The notes: generated by a model not told the origin, from the letters alone. A stretch of DNA of 40,517 nucleotides from an uncultured Veillonella sp. (GCF_938010505.1 NZ_CALLVP010000153.1:1-40517); one strand, 5' to 3'. Positions 31,425 through 40,132 are shown, counted from the first letter of the stretch. A program made the numbers and translations.

Positions 31425-31604
31425 TTAAACTTCTTCAACTTTTACTAAATGTCTAACTTTGTGAAGCATACCTTCGATTTGAGGTGTCACTTCTTTTACG
31501 ACTTGAGAATTAGTTTTTTTCAAGCCCAAAGCTTTAACTGTCGCGCGTTGATCTTCAGGACGACCGATTAAGCTTCTTGTTAATGTTACTTTAACTTGTG
31601 CCAT
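31425..31604 (-). CDS. rpmD: 50S ribosomal protein L30
   Basis: This 59-residue protein was found by direct translation between rpsE and rplO. It begins MAQVKVTLTRSLIGRPEDQR, followed by TVKALGLKK, and ends VRHLVKVEEV, all typical of bacterial L30. AAGGAGA lies before the ATG. The spc order rpsE-rpmD-rplO is standard. Confidence 0.97.
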   Translation of the reverse strand: MAQVKVTLTRSLIGRPEDQRATVKALGLKKTNSQVVKEVTPQIEGMLHKVRHLVKVEEV

Positions 31605-31618
31605 TTCTTGTCTCCTTA

Positions 31619-32122
31619 TTACGCGTTATAGATTTCTTCAACGGTTTTACCACGAAGTTCAGCAACTTCGCTAGCGCGTTTCAAATCTTTCAAACCTTCG
31701 ATTGTAGCACGAACCATATTGTTAGGGTTAGAAGAGCCCAAAGATTTAGTCAAGATGTTACGAACACCTACTAATTCCAATACGGCACGAACAGGGCCAC
31801 CAGCGATAACGCCAGTACCTTCAGCAGCTGGTTTCAAGAATACGCGGCCTGCACCGAATACGCCTGTTACGCTGTGAGGGATTGTACCATTTTTAATTGC
31901 TACGTTTACAATATTTTTCTTAGCATCATCAATACCTTTGCGAATTGCTTCTGGTACTTCCGCTGCTTTACCTAAGCCAACGCCTACATAACCGTTGCCA
32001 TCACCAACAACTACAAGAGCGCTGAAGGAAAAACGACGACCGCCTTTAACTACTTTGGCTACGCGGTTGATGAATACTACTCTTTCTTTAAGATCAAGAC
32101 TGGTGTAGTCAATTCTCGCCAT
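31619..32122 (-). CDS. rpsE: 30S ribosomal protein S5
   Basis: S5 shapes the mRNA entry and helps decoding accuracy. The 167-residue protein has the N-terminal double-stranded RNA-binding domain (ERVVFINRVAKVVKGGRRFS) and a C-terminal domain containing GVRNILTKSLGSSNPNNMV. GAAGGAGG precedes the ATG. It follows rplR by 18 bases. Confidence 0.98.
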   Translation of the reverse strand: MARIDYTSLDLKERVVFINRVAKVVKGGRRFSFSALVVVGDGNGYVGVGLGKAAEVPEAIRKGIDDAKKNIVNVAIKNGTIPHSVTGVFGAGRVFLKPAAEGTGVIAGGPVRAVLELVGVRNILTKSLGSSNPNNMVRATIEGLKDLKRASEVAELRGKTVEEIYNA

Positions 32123-32140
32123 GTCTATAGTTCCTCCTTC

Positions 32141-32503
32141 TTAGAATTTTAAGCCTGCTTCACGAGCACCTTCTGCAAGGGCTGCTACGCGGCCGTGGTA
32201 AATGTAACCACCACGGTCAAACACTACTGTGTCAATGCCTTTAGCGATAGCTTTTTTAGCAACTGCTTCACCAACAGCTTTAGCAGCAGCTACGTTACCA
32301 CCATAGGACAAGTTCAAATCTTTATCTAAAGAGCTAGCAGCTACCAAAGTTGTACCTGCTACGTCATCGATAACTTGAGCATAGATGTTGCCTAAAGAAC
32401 GGAATACGTTCAAACGTGGGCAAGTTGCCGTACCAGAGATGTGACGGCGAATACGAAGATGACGTTTTGCTCGTGCGATGTTTCTACTAGATTTACGAGG
32501 CAA
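32141..32503 (-). CDS. rplR: 50S ribosomal protein L18
   Basis: L18 binds 5S rRNA and anchors it to the large subunit. The protein runs MPRKSSRNIARAKRHLRIRR, then RLNVFRSLGNIYAQVIDD, to the VAALAEGAREAGLKF end. A longer frame opens at an ATG at 32521, but that lies upstream of AAAGGAG, the ribosome site itself. The TTG at 32503, 8 bases after it, gives the usual 120 residues and is chosen. Confidence 0.95.
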   Translation of the reverse strand: MPRKSSRNIARAKRHLRIRRHISGTATCPRLNVFRSLGNIYAQVIDDVAGTTLVAASSLDKDLNLSYGGNVAAAKAVGEAVAKKAIAKGIDTVVFDRGGYIYHGRVAALAEGAREAGLKF

Positions 32504-32538
32504 GATATTCACTCCTTTCATTCATATAGATGATATTA

Positions 32539-33084
32539 CTATTTACCTTTTGCACCAGCTTTACCAGCTTTGCGACGAACAACTTCGCCTTCATAGCGGA
32601 TACCTTTACCTTTGTAAGGTTCAGGTTTTCTCCATTTACGGATATCAGCTGCTACTGCGCCTACAACTTCTTTGTCTGCACCAGACACAACGATTTTGTT
32701 AGGAGCTGGAACTTCAATTGTAATACCAGCTGGAGCTTCCATTTCTACTGGATGAGAGAAGCCAAGTGTAAGAGCTAATTTATTGCCTTGTTTAGCCGCT
32801 CTGTAACCAACACCGTTGATTTCAAGAGTTTTTGTGAATCCTTCAGATACGCCTGTTACCATATTAGCAACAAGAGCGCGAGTCAAACCGTGAAGGGAAC
32901 GATGAGTTTTTTCGTCGGAAGGACGAGTTACTGTGATTGTGTTACCTTCTACAGTGATATTCATATCTGGATGCAAATCGCGAGATAATTCACCTTTAGG
33001 ACCTTTTACGTTCATATGATGGTTATCATATGTAACAGTAACGCCTGCAGGGATCTCGATAGGCATTCTACCGATACGTGACAT
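32539..33084 (-). CDS. rplF: 50S ribosomal protein L6
   Basis: L6 sits at the base of the L7/L12 stalk by the sarcin-ricin loop. The 181-residue protein has two similar domains, starting MSRIGRMPIEIPAGV and ending with KWRKPEPYKGKGIRYEGEVV and a basic tail. AGGAGG precedes the ATG. Order rpsH-rplF-rplR is standard. Confidence 0.98.
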   Translation of the reverse strand: MSRIGRMPIEIPAGVTVTYDNHHMNVKGPKGELSRDLHPDMNITVEGNTITVTRPSDEKTHRSLHGLTRALVANMVTGVSEGFTKTLEINGVGYRAAKQGNKLALTLGFSHPVEMEAPAGITIEVPAPNKIVVSGADKEVVGAVAADIRKWRKPEPYKGKGIRYEGEVVRRKAGKAGAKGK

Positions 33085-33108
33085 TATTTCTACCTCCTAT
33101 TGCTACTA

Positions 33109-33495
33109 TTACCAAACGTATGCGATTACTTCGCCACCAAGACCTTCTTTACGAGCTTGTTTGTCGCTCATAACGCCTTTGGATGTAGAAATAACTGCGA
33201 TACCCAAACCACCAAGTACACGAGGAAGTTCTTCCTTTTTCGCGTAAACGCGTAAGCCTGGTTTGGAAATACGTTTAATTCCTGTAATAACTTTCTCGTT
33301 ATTGGAACCATATTTTAAAGTTACTTTTAAAGTGTTTTCTTCTTTTTCTACGTTCTTTACAAAACCTTCTTGTAAAAGGATGTCAAGAACTGCTGCTTTC
33401 ATTCTAGATGCAGGAATGTTTACCGTTTCATGAAGTGCAGCATTTGCATTACGGATGCGCGTAAGCATATCCGCGATAGGATCGGTCATTACCAT
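33109..33495 (-). CDS. rpsH: 30S ribosomal protein S8
   Basis: S8 binds helix 21 of 16S rRNA early in assembly; in E. coli it also represses the spc operon. The 128-residue protein starts MVMTDPIADMLTRIRNANA and ends GVMSDKQARKEGLGGEVIAYVW. The first ATG, 10 bases after AGGAGG, gives the MVMTDP start seen in other Firmicutes. Confidence 0.97.
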   Translation of the reverse strand: MVMTDPIADMLTRIRNANAALHETVNIPASRMKAAVLDILLQEGFVKNVEKEENTLKVTLKYGSNNEKVITGIKRISKPGLRVYAKKEELPRVLGGLGIAVISTSKGVMSDKQARKEGLGGEVIAYVW

Positions 33496-33522
33496 AATCT
33501 AAAAACCTCCTCTCGTCTAATA

Positions 33523-33792
33523 TTACCAGCTGGCTTTTTTAACACCAGGAATTTGTCCTTTGTACGCCAATTCACGGAACGCAATACGGCTGATACCGAA
33601 TTTACGCATATAGCCGTGAGGACGACCAGTTAAGTTGCAACGATTGTGCAAGCGTGTTGGGGATGCATTTGCTGGTAATTTGGATAAGCCTTCATAATCA
33701 CCTGCTGCTTTTAACGCTTCACGTTTAGCTGCATATTTTTCAACGATTTTAGCGCGTTTCTTTTCGCGTTCAATCATAGATTTTTTAGCCAT
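33523..33792 (-). CDS. rpsN: 30S ribosomal protein S14, zinc-free long form
   Basis: S14 belongs to the head of the small subunit. The 89-residue length and the NRCNLTGRPHGYMRKFGISR block with only one cysteine identify the C-minus form that does not bind zinc; many Firmicutes carry instead a 61-residue zinc-ribbon version at this site. AGGAGG precedes the ATG. It lies between rplE and rpsH. Confidence 0.97.
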   Translation of the reverse strand: MAKKSMIEREKKRAKIVEKYAAKREALKAAGDYEGLSKLPANASPTRLHNRCNLTGRPHGYMRKFGISRIAFRELAYKGQIPGVKKASW

Positions 33793-33808
33793 CTATATGT
33801 TCCTCCTA

Positions 33809-34348
33809 TTATTTTTCAAAAGGCATACCGAATTGAGTCAACAATTCACGAGCTTCTTCATCTGTATTAGCACTTGTTACGATAATGATATCCATACCTG
33901 TAACACGTTCTACCTGATCATATTCGATTTCAGGGAAGATGAGCTGTTCTTTAAGACCCAAAGCGTAGTTACCACGGCCATCGAATGCAGTAGCGCTGAT
34001 ACCGCGGAAGTCACGTACACGAGGTAATGCCGCATTGATCAATCTATCAAGGAATTCATACATGCGTTCGCCACGAAGAGTAACTTTTGTACCCAACGCC
34101 ATGCCTTCACGAACTTTGAAGTTCGCAATGGATTTTTTAGCTTTTGTGATTACAGGTTTTTGACCAGCGATGATAGTCAAGTCATTAACTGCTGCTTCCA
34201 ATGCTTTTGCATTGCCTACTGCATCACCTACGCCGATGTTGATAACGATTTTTTCCAATTTAGGAATTTCCATTACGTTGCCGTATTGGAATTTTTCTTG
34301 CATACTCTTTTTGATTTCAGAGTTGTATTGTTCAAACAAACGAGACAT
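33809..34348 (-). CDS. rplE: 50S ribosomal protein L5
   Basis: L5 binds 5S rRNA and forms bridge B1b to the small subunit head. The 179-residue protein carries KIVINIGVGDAVGNAKALE, ITKAKKSIANFKVREGMALG and the C-terminal DIIIVTSANTDEEARELL. AAGGAGG precedes the ATG. It lies 23 bases after rplX. Confidence 0.98.
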   Translation of the reverse strand: MSRLFEQYNSEIKKSMQEKFQYGNVMEIPKLEKIVINIGVGDAVGNAKALEAAVNDLTIIAGQKPVITKAKKSIANFKVREGMALGTKVTLRGERMYEFLDRLINAALPRVRDFRGISATAFDGRGNYALGLKEQLIFPEIEYDQVERVTGMDIIIVTSANTDEEARELLTQFGMPFEK

Positions 34349-34371
34349 TTATGTAGCTCCTCCTTTCCTGA

Positions 34372-34692
34372 TTATTTAAGTACTGTACCGGATTTAACAG
34401 TAGCGCGAACGAATTTACCGTCTTTGCCTTCTACCTTTTTGATACGAGTAGCTGTTTTAGTTTCTGGGTCAACAACCATTACGTTAGAAACATGGATACC
34501 AGCTTCTTTAGTAACGATGCCGCCTTGTGGGTTAGCTTGAGAAGGTTTTGTGTGACGTTTTACAGTGTTAACGCCTTCAACAAATACGCGTTCTTTTTTA
34601 GGTTCAGTTGCGATAACTGTACCTTGCTTACCTTTATCTTTACCGGAGATAACAACAACTGTATCGCCTTTTTTGATTTGTAGCTTAGCCAT
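34372..34692 (-). CDS. rplX: 50S ribosomal protein L24
   Basis: L24 is an assembly initiator for the large subunit and lies near the tunnel exit. The 106-residue protein has the KOW motif (KKGDTVVVISGKDKGKQGTV) at its N-terminus, then NTVKRHTKPSQANPQGGIV. GGAGG precedes the ATG. It follows rplN by 19 bases. Confidence 0.98.
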   Translation of the reverse strand: MAKLQIKKGDTVVVISGKDKGKQGTVIATEPKKERVFVEGVNTVKRHTKPSQANPQGGIVTKEAGIHVSNVMVVDPETKTATRIKKVEGKDGKFVRATVKSGTVLK

Positions 34693-34711
34693 ATGCTGCG
34701 TTCCTCCTTCT

Positions 34712-35080
34712 TTATAATACTTCTGGAGCCAAAGAAACGATTTTCATGAAGTCTTTTTCACGAAGTTCTCTAGCTACAGGTCCGAAGATACGAGTACCAC
34801 GAGGGGTTTTATCTTCTTTAATAACTACTGCTGCGTTTTCATCGAAACGAATATAGGAACCGTCTTGACGGCGGATACCTTTTTTAGAACGAACAATAAC
34901 AGCTTTAACTACGTCGCCTTTCTTGACAACGCCACCGGGTGATGCATCTTTTACAGAAGCAACGATTACGTCACCGATATTGCCGAATTTGCGATAAGAA
35001 CCGCCCATGACTTGGATGCACATAATACGTTTTGCACCAGTGTTGTCGGCAACATTCAAAATTGTTTGTTGCTGGATCAT
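34712..35080 (-). CDS. rplN: 50S ribosomal protein L14
   Basis: L14 lies at the subunit interface and contacts the 30S subunit in bridges B5 and B8. The 122-residue protein starts MIQQQTILNVADNTGAKRI, contains GDVIVASVKDASPGG and ends FMKIVSLAPEVL. AAGGAGG precedes the ATG. Confidence 0.98.
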   Translation of the reverse strand: MIQQQTILNVADNTGAKRIMCIQVMGGSYRKFGNIGDVIVASVKDASPGGVVKKGDVVKAVIVRSKKGIRRQDGSYIRFDENAAVVIKEDKTPRGTRIFGPVARELREKDFMKIVSLAPEVL

Positions 35081-35104
35081 CGTCTATTCCTCCTTACATC
35101 ACTC

Positions 35105-35365
35105 TTATTTTTGTCTTTCAAGAATTTCAACAACTCTCCAACATTTATCTTTAGAAAGTGGACGAGTTTCTACAATTTTAACTGTATCGCCAACTTGGCA
35201 CTCATTGTTTTCATCATGAGCTTTGAAGCGTTTTGTGCTAACCATTGGCTTGTTATATAATGCGTGAGGTACTTTACGTTCTACAGCAACAACAACAGTT
35301 TTATTCATTTTGTCGCTTACAACTTTACCTACGCGGACTTTACGTACGTTTCTTTCTTCTGCCAC
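35105..35365 (-). CDS. rpsQ: 30S ribosomal protein S17
   Basis: S17 is an early-binding OB-fold protein of the small subunit body. The protein reads RKVRVGKVVSDKMNKTVVVA and ends RPLSKDKCWRVVEILERQK. A longer frame opens at TTG (35386), but that codon precedes AAGGAGG, so the GTG at 35365, 9 bases after it, is chosen and gives the expected 86 residues. Confidence 0.95.
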   Translation of the reverse strand: MAEERNVRKVRVGKVVSDKMNKTVVVAVERKVPHALYNKPMVSTKRFKAHDENNECQVGDTVKIVETRPLSKDKCWRVVEILERQK

Positions 35366-35404
35366 GATTTTAAGCCTCCTTTTCAACCATTAACAAATCT
35401 GTTA

Positions 35405-35608
35405 TTATGCGTTTTCAGATTTAAGTTCAACTTCACGTTGTACAGTTTTAATACGAGCGATTGTCTTCTTAACTTCACGAATGCGCATAGGATTTTCTAA
35501 TTGACCTGTTGCAAGCTGAAAACGGAGGTTAAATAACTCTTCCTTAAGACCGGAAACTTTTTGTTCCATTTCGGCAGCGCTCATATTGCGAATGTCATTA
35601 ACCTTCAT
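35405..35608 (-). CDS. rpmC: 50S ribosomal protein L29
   Basis: L29 is a small helical-hairpin protein at the tunnel exit, near the binding site of trigger factor and SRP. The 67 residues start MKVNDIRNMSAAEMEQKVSG, contain LFNLRFQLATGQLENPMRI and end in a charged helix. Its ATG lies inside the end of rplP (11-base overlap), with GGTGG upstream, suggesting coupled translation. Confidence 0.97.
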   Translation of the reverse strand: MKVNDIRNMSAAEMEQKVSGLKEELFNLRFQLATGQLENPMRIREVKKTIARIKTVQREVELKSENA

Positions 35609-36035
35609 TTACGTCACCACCCAATTCTTTACCCTTAACAACAAATTTGCATTTGATTGGAAGTTTATGGCTTGCAAGACGCATAGCTTCACGAGCTGTA
35701 GCTTCTGGCACACCGTCCATTTCAAACATTACACGACCTGGTTTAACCACTGCTACCCAGTATTCAGGAGAACCTTTACCGGAACCCATACGAGTACCAG
35801 CTGGTTTAGCTGTGATTGGTTTGTCAGGGAAAATTTTAATCCATACTTTACCACCACGTTTAATATAACGAGTCATAGCAATACGGGCAGCTTCGATTTG
35901 ACGGTTAGTGATCCAAGATGGTTCGCATGCTACCAAGCCGAACTCACCATGAGACACTGTATTACCGCGCATAGCACGACCTTTCATACGGCCGCGGAAT
36001 TGCTTACGATGTTTTACGCGCTTTGGAATAAGCAT
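35598..36035 (-). CDS. rplP: 50S ribosomal protein L16
   Basis: L16 organises the A-site region of the large subunit. The 145-residue protein starts MLIPKRVKHRKQFRGRMKG and contains TRYIKRGGKVWIKIFPDKP and GSGKGSPEYWVAVVKPG, near the conserved arginine that is hydroxylated in some bacteria. It shares one base with the rpsC stop (TAATG) and overlaps rpmC downstream. Confidence 0.98.
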   Translation of the reverse strand: MLIPKRVKHRKQFRGRMKGRAMRGNTVSHGEFGLVACEPSWITNRQIEAARIAMTRYIKRGGKVWIKIFPDKPITAKPAGTRMGSGKGSPEYWVAVVKPGRVMFEMDGVPEATAREAMRLASHKLPIKCKFVVKGKELGGDVNEG

Positions 36036-36703
36036 TACTTGCCACCTTCTTCCTTCTTAGCAGGTGCTTGTTTAGCTTCTGGCAAAACTTCACCTTTGTA
36101 AATCCATACTTTAATGCCGATACAACCATATGTTGTATGAGCTTCAGCAGTACCGTAGTCGATGTCTGCACGAAGTGTATGCAAAGGAATAGAACCTTCA
36201 CGGTAGGATTCGCTACGAGCGATTTCAGCGCCGCCAAGACGACCACTTACCATGATTTTAATACCTTTTGCACCTAAGCGCATTGTACGACCTACAGCTT
36301 GTTTCATTGCACGACGGAAGCCGATACGGCGTTCCAATTGGCCAGCAATGTTTTCAGCAACTAAAGTTGCATCCATGTCTGCTTGTTTAATTTCTGCGAT
36401 GTTAACGTCCACTTGTTTGTCAGTGAAACGAGTCATTGCTTTTTTGATATCTTCGATACCAGCACCACCACGACCGATAACCATACCTGGTTTTGCAGTG
36501 TGGATAGTCAATTTAATACGTTTATTTGTACGCTCGATTTCAATGCGGGAAATACCAGCAATGAAAAGGGTTTCTTTCAAGAAGTTACGAATTTTTACAT
36601 CTTCATGAAGATTAGCAGCGAAATCTTTATCTGCATACCATTTTGCGTCCCAATCTTTTACGATACCGACACGCAAACCGTGTGGATTAACTTTTTGACC
36701 CAC
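36035..36703 (-). CDS. rpsC: 30S ribosomal protein S3
   Basis: S3 lines the mRNA entry channel together with S4 and S5. The 222-residue protein starts MGQKVNPHGLRVGIVKDWD, has the KH-domain motif GMVIGRGGAGIEDIKK, and a C-terminal domain with RTMRLGAKGIKIMVSGRLGG. The start codon is GTG with GGAGGG upstream. The tail ends with a lysine- and glutamate-rich stretch. Confidence 0.98.
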   Translation of the reverse strand: MGQKVNPHGLRVGIVKDWDAKWYADKDFAANLHEDVKIRNFLKETLFIAGISRIEIERTNKRIKLTIHTAKPGMVIGRGGAGIEDIKKAMTRFTDKQVDVNIAEIKQADMDATLVAENIAGQLERRIGFRRAMKQAVGRTMRLGAKGIKIMVSGRLGGAEIARSESYREGSIPLHTLRADIDYGTAEAHTTYGCIGIKVWIYKGEVLPEAKQAPAKKEEGGK

Positions 36704-36719
36704 TCTGTTTCCCTCCTTC

Positions 36720-37055
36720 TTAAGCTCTTTCTTTAACTACTACTGTTACGTGGCTAGTGCGTTTCAAAATTTTGAAAGCTTGACCACGGGAACGAGGATG
36801 AATGCGTTTTAATGTAGGGCCTTGATCAACGAAGATCTCGGATACGTAAAGATTGTCAACATTCATATCGAAATTATGTTCAGCGTTTGCGATTGCAGAA
36901 CGCATAACTTTTTCTACTACATCAGCGCCAACTTTCGGAGTGAACTTCAAGATGGCAAATGCTTCGCCGATGTTTTTACCGCGCACTAAATCAGCTACGA
37001 TACGGATTTTACGAGGCGCGATTCGGATATGTCTAGCGATTGCTTTTGCTTCCAT
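36720..37055 (-). CDS. rplV: 50S ribosomal protein L22
   Basis: L22 extends a beta-hairpin into the peptide exit tunnel, where changes give macrolide resistance. The 111-residue protein shows RHIRIAPRKIRIVADLVRGK and ends PRSRGQAFKILKRTSHVTVV. The hairpin tip region (GPTLKRIHPRSRGQA) looks complete. AGGAGG precedes the ATG. Confidence 0.98.
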   Translation of the reverse strand: MEAKAIARHIRIAPRKIRIVADLVRGKNIGEAFAILKFTPKVGADVVEKVMRSAIANAEHNFDMNVDNLYVSEIFVDQGPTLKRIHPRSRGQAFKILKRTSHVTVVVKERA

Positions 37056-37068
37056 GTATTAATTCCTC

Positions 37069-37350
37069 CTATTTTCTGCCTGTAGATTTTTCGTCCTTAC
37101 CATGACCTTTATAAGTACGTGTAGGAGCGAACTCACCTAATTTATGACCTACCATATCTTCTGTAATAAATACAGGTACGTGTTTGCGACCATCATGCAC
37201 AGCAATTGTGTGGCCTACAAAACTAGGGATAATAGTAGAGGCACGGGACCAGGTTTTTACAACTTTCTTTTCGTTAGTTTCGTTTAAAGCATCAACTTTC
37301 TTAAGCAAATGATCTGCTACGAAAGGGCCTTTTTTAATAGATCTGGACAC
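37069..37350 (-). CDS. rpsS: 30S ribosomal protein S19
   Basis: S19 is in the head of the small subunit and contacts S13 and bridge B1a. The 93-residue protein starts MSRSIKKGPFVADHLLKKVD and contains WSRASTIIPSFVGHTIAVHD. The start codon is GTG, with AAAGGAG upstream. It lies 23 bases after rplB. Confidence 0.98.
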   Translation of the reverse strand: MSRSIKKGPFVADHLLKKVDALNETNEKKVVKTWSRASTIIPSFVGHTIAVHDGRKHVPVFITEDMVGHKLGEFAPTRTYKGHGKDEKSTGRK

Positions 37351-37373
37351 TATTTTATCTCCTTTCCTTTATC

Positions 37374-38204
37374 CTATTTTGTACGACGTTTAATGATTAA
37401 GCTATTAGAAGCTTTTTTCTTGTCGCGAGTTTTAACACCATGTGCTGGTTTGCCCCAAGGTGTAACAGGATGTTTACGACCAACAGGAGATTTACCTTCA
37501 CCACCACCATGTGGATGGTCACAAGGGTTCATTACAACACCACGAGTGCCAGGACGAACGCCCATCCAACGATGACGACCAGCTTTACCGATTACTTGGT
37601 TGCTGTGGTCAGTATTACCAACAACACCAACTGTTGCACGGCATTCTTGACGTACGCGGCGCATTTCGCCAGATGGTAAACGAAGAATAGCATAGCCATT
37701 ATCTTTACCCATCAATTGAGCGGATGTACCAGCGGAACGAACGATTTGGCCACCTTTACCGATTTTCAATTCGATATTGTGGATTTGTGTACCGTCTGGG
37801 ATATTAATCAATGGTAAGCAGTTACCAGGTTTAATATCGGATTCAGGACCGGAGAAAACAACGTCACCAACTTTTAAGCCGTTAGGAGCTAAAATGTAGC
37901 GTTTTTCACCATCAGCATAGTTAAGCAAAGCGATACGAGAAGAACGGTTAGGATCGTACTCGATTGTTGCTACTTTAGCTGGAATATTATCTTTAGTACG
38001 TTTGAAGTCAATAATACGGTATTGACGTTTGTGACCGCCACCTTGGTGACGAACTGTCATTTTACCAGTATTGTTACGACCACCTTTTTGAGAAACCTTA
38101 GCGAGCAAGGATTTTTCTGGTTTGCTTGCTGTGATTTCGTCGAAGGCGGATACTGTCATAAACCGGCGACCAGCGGAGTACGGTTTAAATGATTTAATTG
38201 CCAT
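37374..38204 (-). CDS. rplB: 50S ribosomal protein L2
   Basis: L2 supports the peptidyl transferase centre and subunit association. The 276-residue protein starts MAIKSFKPYSAGRRFMTVS, has the RNA-binding SH3-like core (KGGQIVRSAGTSAQLMGKDN) and the C-terminal GVVMNPCDHPHGGGEGKSP block with the histidine near the active centre. AAGGAGG precedes the ATG. Confidence 0.98.
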   Translation of the reverse strand: MAIKSFKPYSAGRRFMTVSAFDEITASKPEKSLLAKVSQKGGRNNTGKMTVRHQGGGHKRQYRIIDFKRTKDNIPAKVATIEYDPNRSSRIALLNYADGEKRYILAPNGLKVGDVVFSGPESDIKPGNCLPLINIPDGTQIHNIELKIGKGGQIVRSAGTSAQLMGKDNGYAILRLPSGEMRRVRQECRATVGVVGNTDHSNQVIGKAGRHRWMGVRPGTRGVVMNPCDHPHGGGEGKSPVGRKHPVTPWGKPAHGVKTRDKKKASNSLIIKRRTK

Positions 38205-38230
38205 TAGTGGGCCTCCTTACAACTAGACTC

Positions 38231-38515
38231 TTAGACACCTTCAAAGAATTCAATGGATTCGCCAGCTTTTAAAGTAACGATAGCTTTTTTGTAATCGCTA
38301 CGTTTACCTTGTGTACGACCCATGCGTTTAGTTTTGCCTAAAACGCGAATAGTAGCTACTTTTTCTACTTTTACATTGAAGATTTTTTCAACTGCTTGAC
38401 GGATTTGCACTTTATTTGCAGTTAAAGGCACACGGAAAGTGTATTTGCCTTCTTCCATAAGCATAGTGGATTTTTCGGTAATAACCGGGCGGATTAGTAC
38501 ATCATGTAATTGCAT
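38231..38515 (-). CDS. rplW: 50S ribosomal protein L23
   Basis: L23 lies at the tunnel exit and docks trigger factor and SRP. The 94-residue protein shows DVLIRPVITEKSTMLMEEGK and FNVKVEKVATIRVLGKTKR, typical of bacterial forms. Its ATG shares one base with the rplD stop (TAATG), with GAGGAGG upstream. Confidence 0.98.
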   Translation of the reverse strand: MQLHDVLIRPVITEKSTMLMEEGKYTFRVPLTANKVQIRQAVEKIFNVKVEKVATIRVLGKTKRMGRTQGKRSDYKKAIVTLKAGESIEFFEGV

Positions 38516-39138
38516 TATCCGAACACCTCCTCGATTTTTGCGACAGCGCCTTTAGTAATGAAGAGCTTATCGTAATGAAGAAGATCGAAAATGTTCATAC
38601 CTTCGCAAGCCAAAGCTTTAACACCTTGGATGTTACGAGCGGAACGTTCAACATTTACATCACCTTCAGTGATGAACAATACTTTTGCATCACCAACGTT
38701 GAAGCTGTTAATAATGTTCAACACTTCTTTAGTTTTAGGAGCTGCTAATGTGATTTCTTCCAAAACGTATAATTCGCTATTATTCACTTTATCGCTAAGA
38801 GCAGATTTAACTGCTAAACGTCTAGCCTTACGAGGCATAGCTTTGTAATAGCTGCGAGGTTGTGGACCAAATGTAGTACCGCCACCGATCCAGATTGGGG
38901 AACGGCTGGAGCCTGCACGAGCACGGCCAGTACCTTTTTGTTTCCAAGGTTTGCGGCCACCGCCACGAACCATACCTCTAGTTTTTGTTGCATGTGTGCC
39001 GAGACGTTCGTTAGACAATTGACGAACTACGGCTTGATGCATTACGGCTTCGTTAACTTCAACGCCGAATACTGCATCGTTTAACTGTATTTCACCGACT
39101 TTAACGCCGGATTGATTATATGTTGCTACTGTAGGCAT
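38515..39138 (-). CDS. rplD: 50S ribosomal protein L4
   Basis: L4 reaches into the peptide exit tunnel through an extended loop (RGGGRKPWKQKGTGRARAG). In E. coli it also represses its own S10 operon; whether it does so here is unknown. The 207-residue length is normal. GGAGG precedes the ATG. It sits between rplC and rplW. Confidence 0.98.
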   Translation of the reverse strand: MPTVATYNQSGVKVGEIQLNDAVFGVEVNEAVMHQAVVRQLSNERLGTHATKTRGMVRGGGRKPWKQKGTGRARAGSSRSPIWIGGGTTFGPQPRSYYKAMPRKARRLAVKSALSDKVNNSELYVLEEITLAAPKTKEVLNIINSFNVGDAKVLFITEGDVNVERSARNIQGVKALACEGMNIFDLLHYDKLFITKGAVAKIEEVFG

Positions 39139-39164
39139 TACATAATCCTCCTTTCGACAAATGA

Positions 39165-39806
39165 TTATTTAACAGGTTTAACCGTGTTGCGAACCATAAC
39201 CAAGCTACCTTTAGCGCCTGGGATACCGCCTTTAACCAATAAAAGGTTACGTTCAGCATCAACTTTCACAACGGATAAGCGTTGTACGGTAACTCTGTAA
39301 CCACCCATTTGTCCAGGGAGTTTTTTACCTTTGTATACCTTACCGCCGCCACCGGAGATCATAGGACCGATGGAACCAGGTTCACGGTGAGATTTAGAAC
39401 CATGAGTTTCAGGACCACGGGAGAAGTTATGGCGTTTAATTGTGCCAGCAAAACCCTTACCTTTACCTGTACCCACTACGTCCACTAATTCACCTTCTGC
39501 GAAGATATCAGCTGCCAGAGTTTGGCCTACTGTGTAGTCAGCTGCATTTGCAACGCGAACTTCGCGAAGATATTTCACTGGAGCTACGCCAGCTTTGTCG
39601 AACTGACCTTTTACAGGTTTTGTTAAATGTTTTTCTTTAATGGAACCGTAACCAATTTGTACTGCTTCGTAGCCGTCTGTTTCAACAGTCTTAACGCGCA
39701 CTACAACGCTTGGGGTAGTTTCCACTACTGTTACAGGAACTAATTGGCCTTCAGCTGTGAAGACTTGTGTCATTCCTAATTTTTTACCCAAAATAGCTTT
39801 AGACAT
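39165..39806 (-). CDS. rplC: 50S ribosomal protein L3
   Basis: L3 is an early assembly protein whose extension approaches the peptidyl transferase centre. The 213-residue protein starts MSKAILGKKLGMTQVFTAEG and contains GTGKGKGFAGTIKRHNFSRG and the loop GGGGKVYKGKKLPGQMGG. AAGGAGG precedes the ATG. It lies 12 bases after rpsJ. Confidence 0.98.
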   Translation of the reverse strand: MSKAILGKKLGMTQVFTAEGQLVPVTVVETTPSVVVRVKTVETDGYEAVQIGYGSIKEKHLTKPVKGQFDKAGVAPVKYLREVRVANAADYTVGQTLAADIFAEGELVDVVGTGKGKGFAGTIKRHNFSRGPETHGSKSHREPGSIGPMISGGGGKVYKGKKLPGQMGGYRVTVQRLSVVKVDAERNLLLVKGGIPGAKGSLVMVRNTVKPVK

Positions 39807-39818
39807 TATCGCACCTCC

Positions 39819-40130
39819 TTATAGTTTTATTTCAATAGATACACCAGCTGGTAAATCTAAACGAGTGATAGCATCTACTGTTTTCGAATTTGGTTCAAGA
39901 ATATCGATTAAGCGTTTATGTGTACGCATTTCGAATTGTTCACGAGAATCTTTATTTACGTGTACAGAACGAAGAATTGTGAAGATATTCTTTTCTGTTG
40001 GCAATGGAATCGGACCAGAAACCATAGCGCCATTTCTTTTTGCAGTGTCTACGATCTTAGCAGCGCTTTGATCGAGAGCTTTGTGGTCGTATGCCTTAAG
40101 GCGAATACGGATTTTTTGCTGTTTAGCCAT
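39819..40130 (-). CDS. rpsJ: 30S ribosomal protein S10
   Basis: S10 (NusE) is a small-subunit head protein that also joins the NusB antitermination complex. The 103-residue protein starts MAKQQKIRIRLKAYDHKALD and contains GPIPLPTEKNIFTILRSVHV. AGGAGG lies 11 bases before the ATG. A possible 14-codon leader ORF ends 2 bases upstream of that ATG and contains this ribosome site. It opens the S10 cluster after tuf. Confidence 0.98.
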   Translation of the reverse strand: MAKQQKIRIRLKAYDHKALDQSAAKIVDTAKRNGAMVSGPIPLPTEKNIFTILRSVHVNKDSREQFEMRTHKRLIDILEPNSKTVDAITRLDLPAGVSIEIKL

Positions 40131-40132
40131 TA

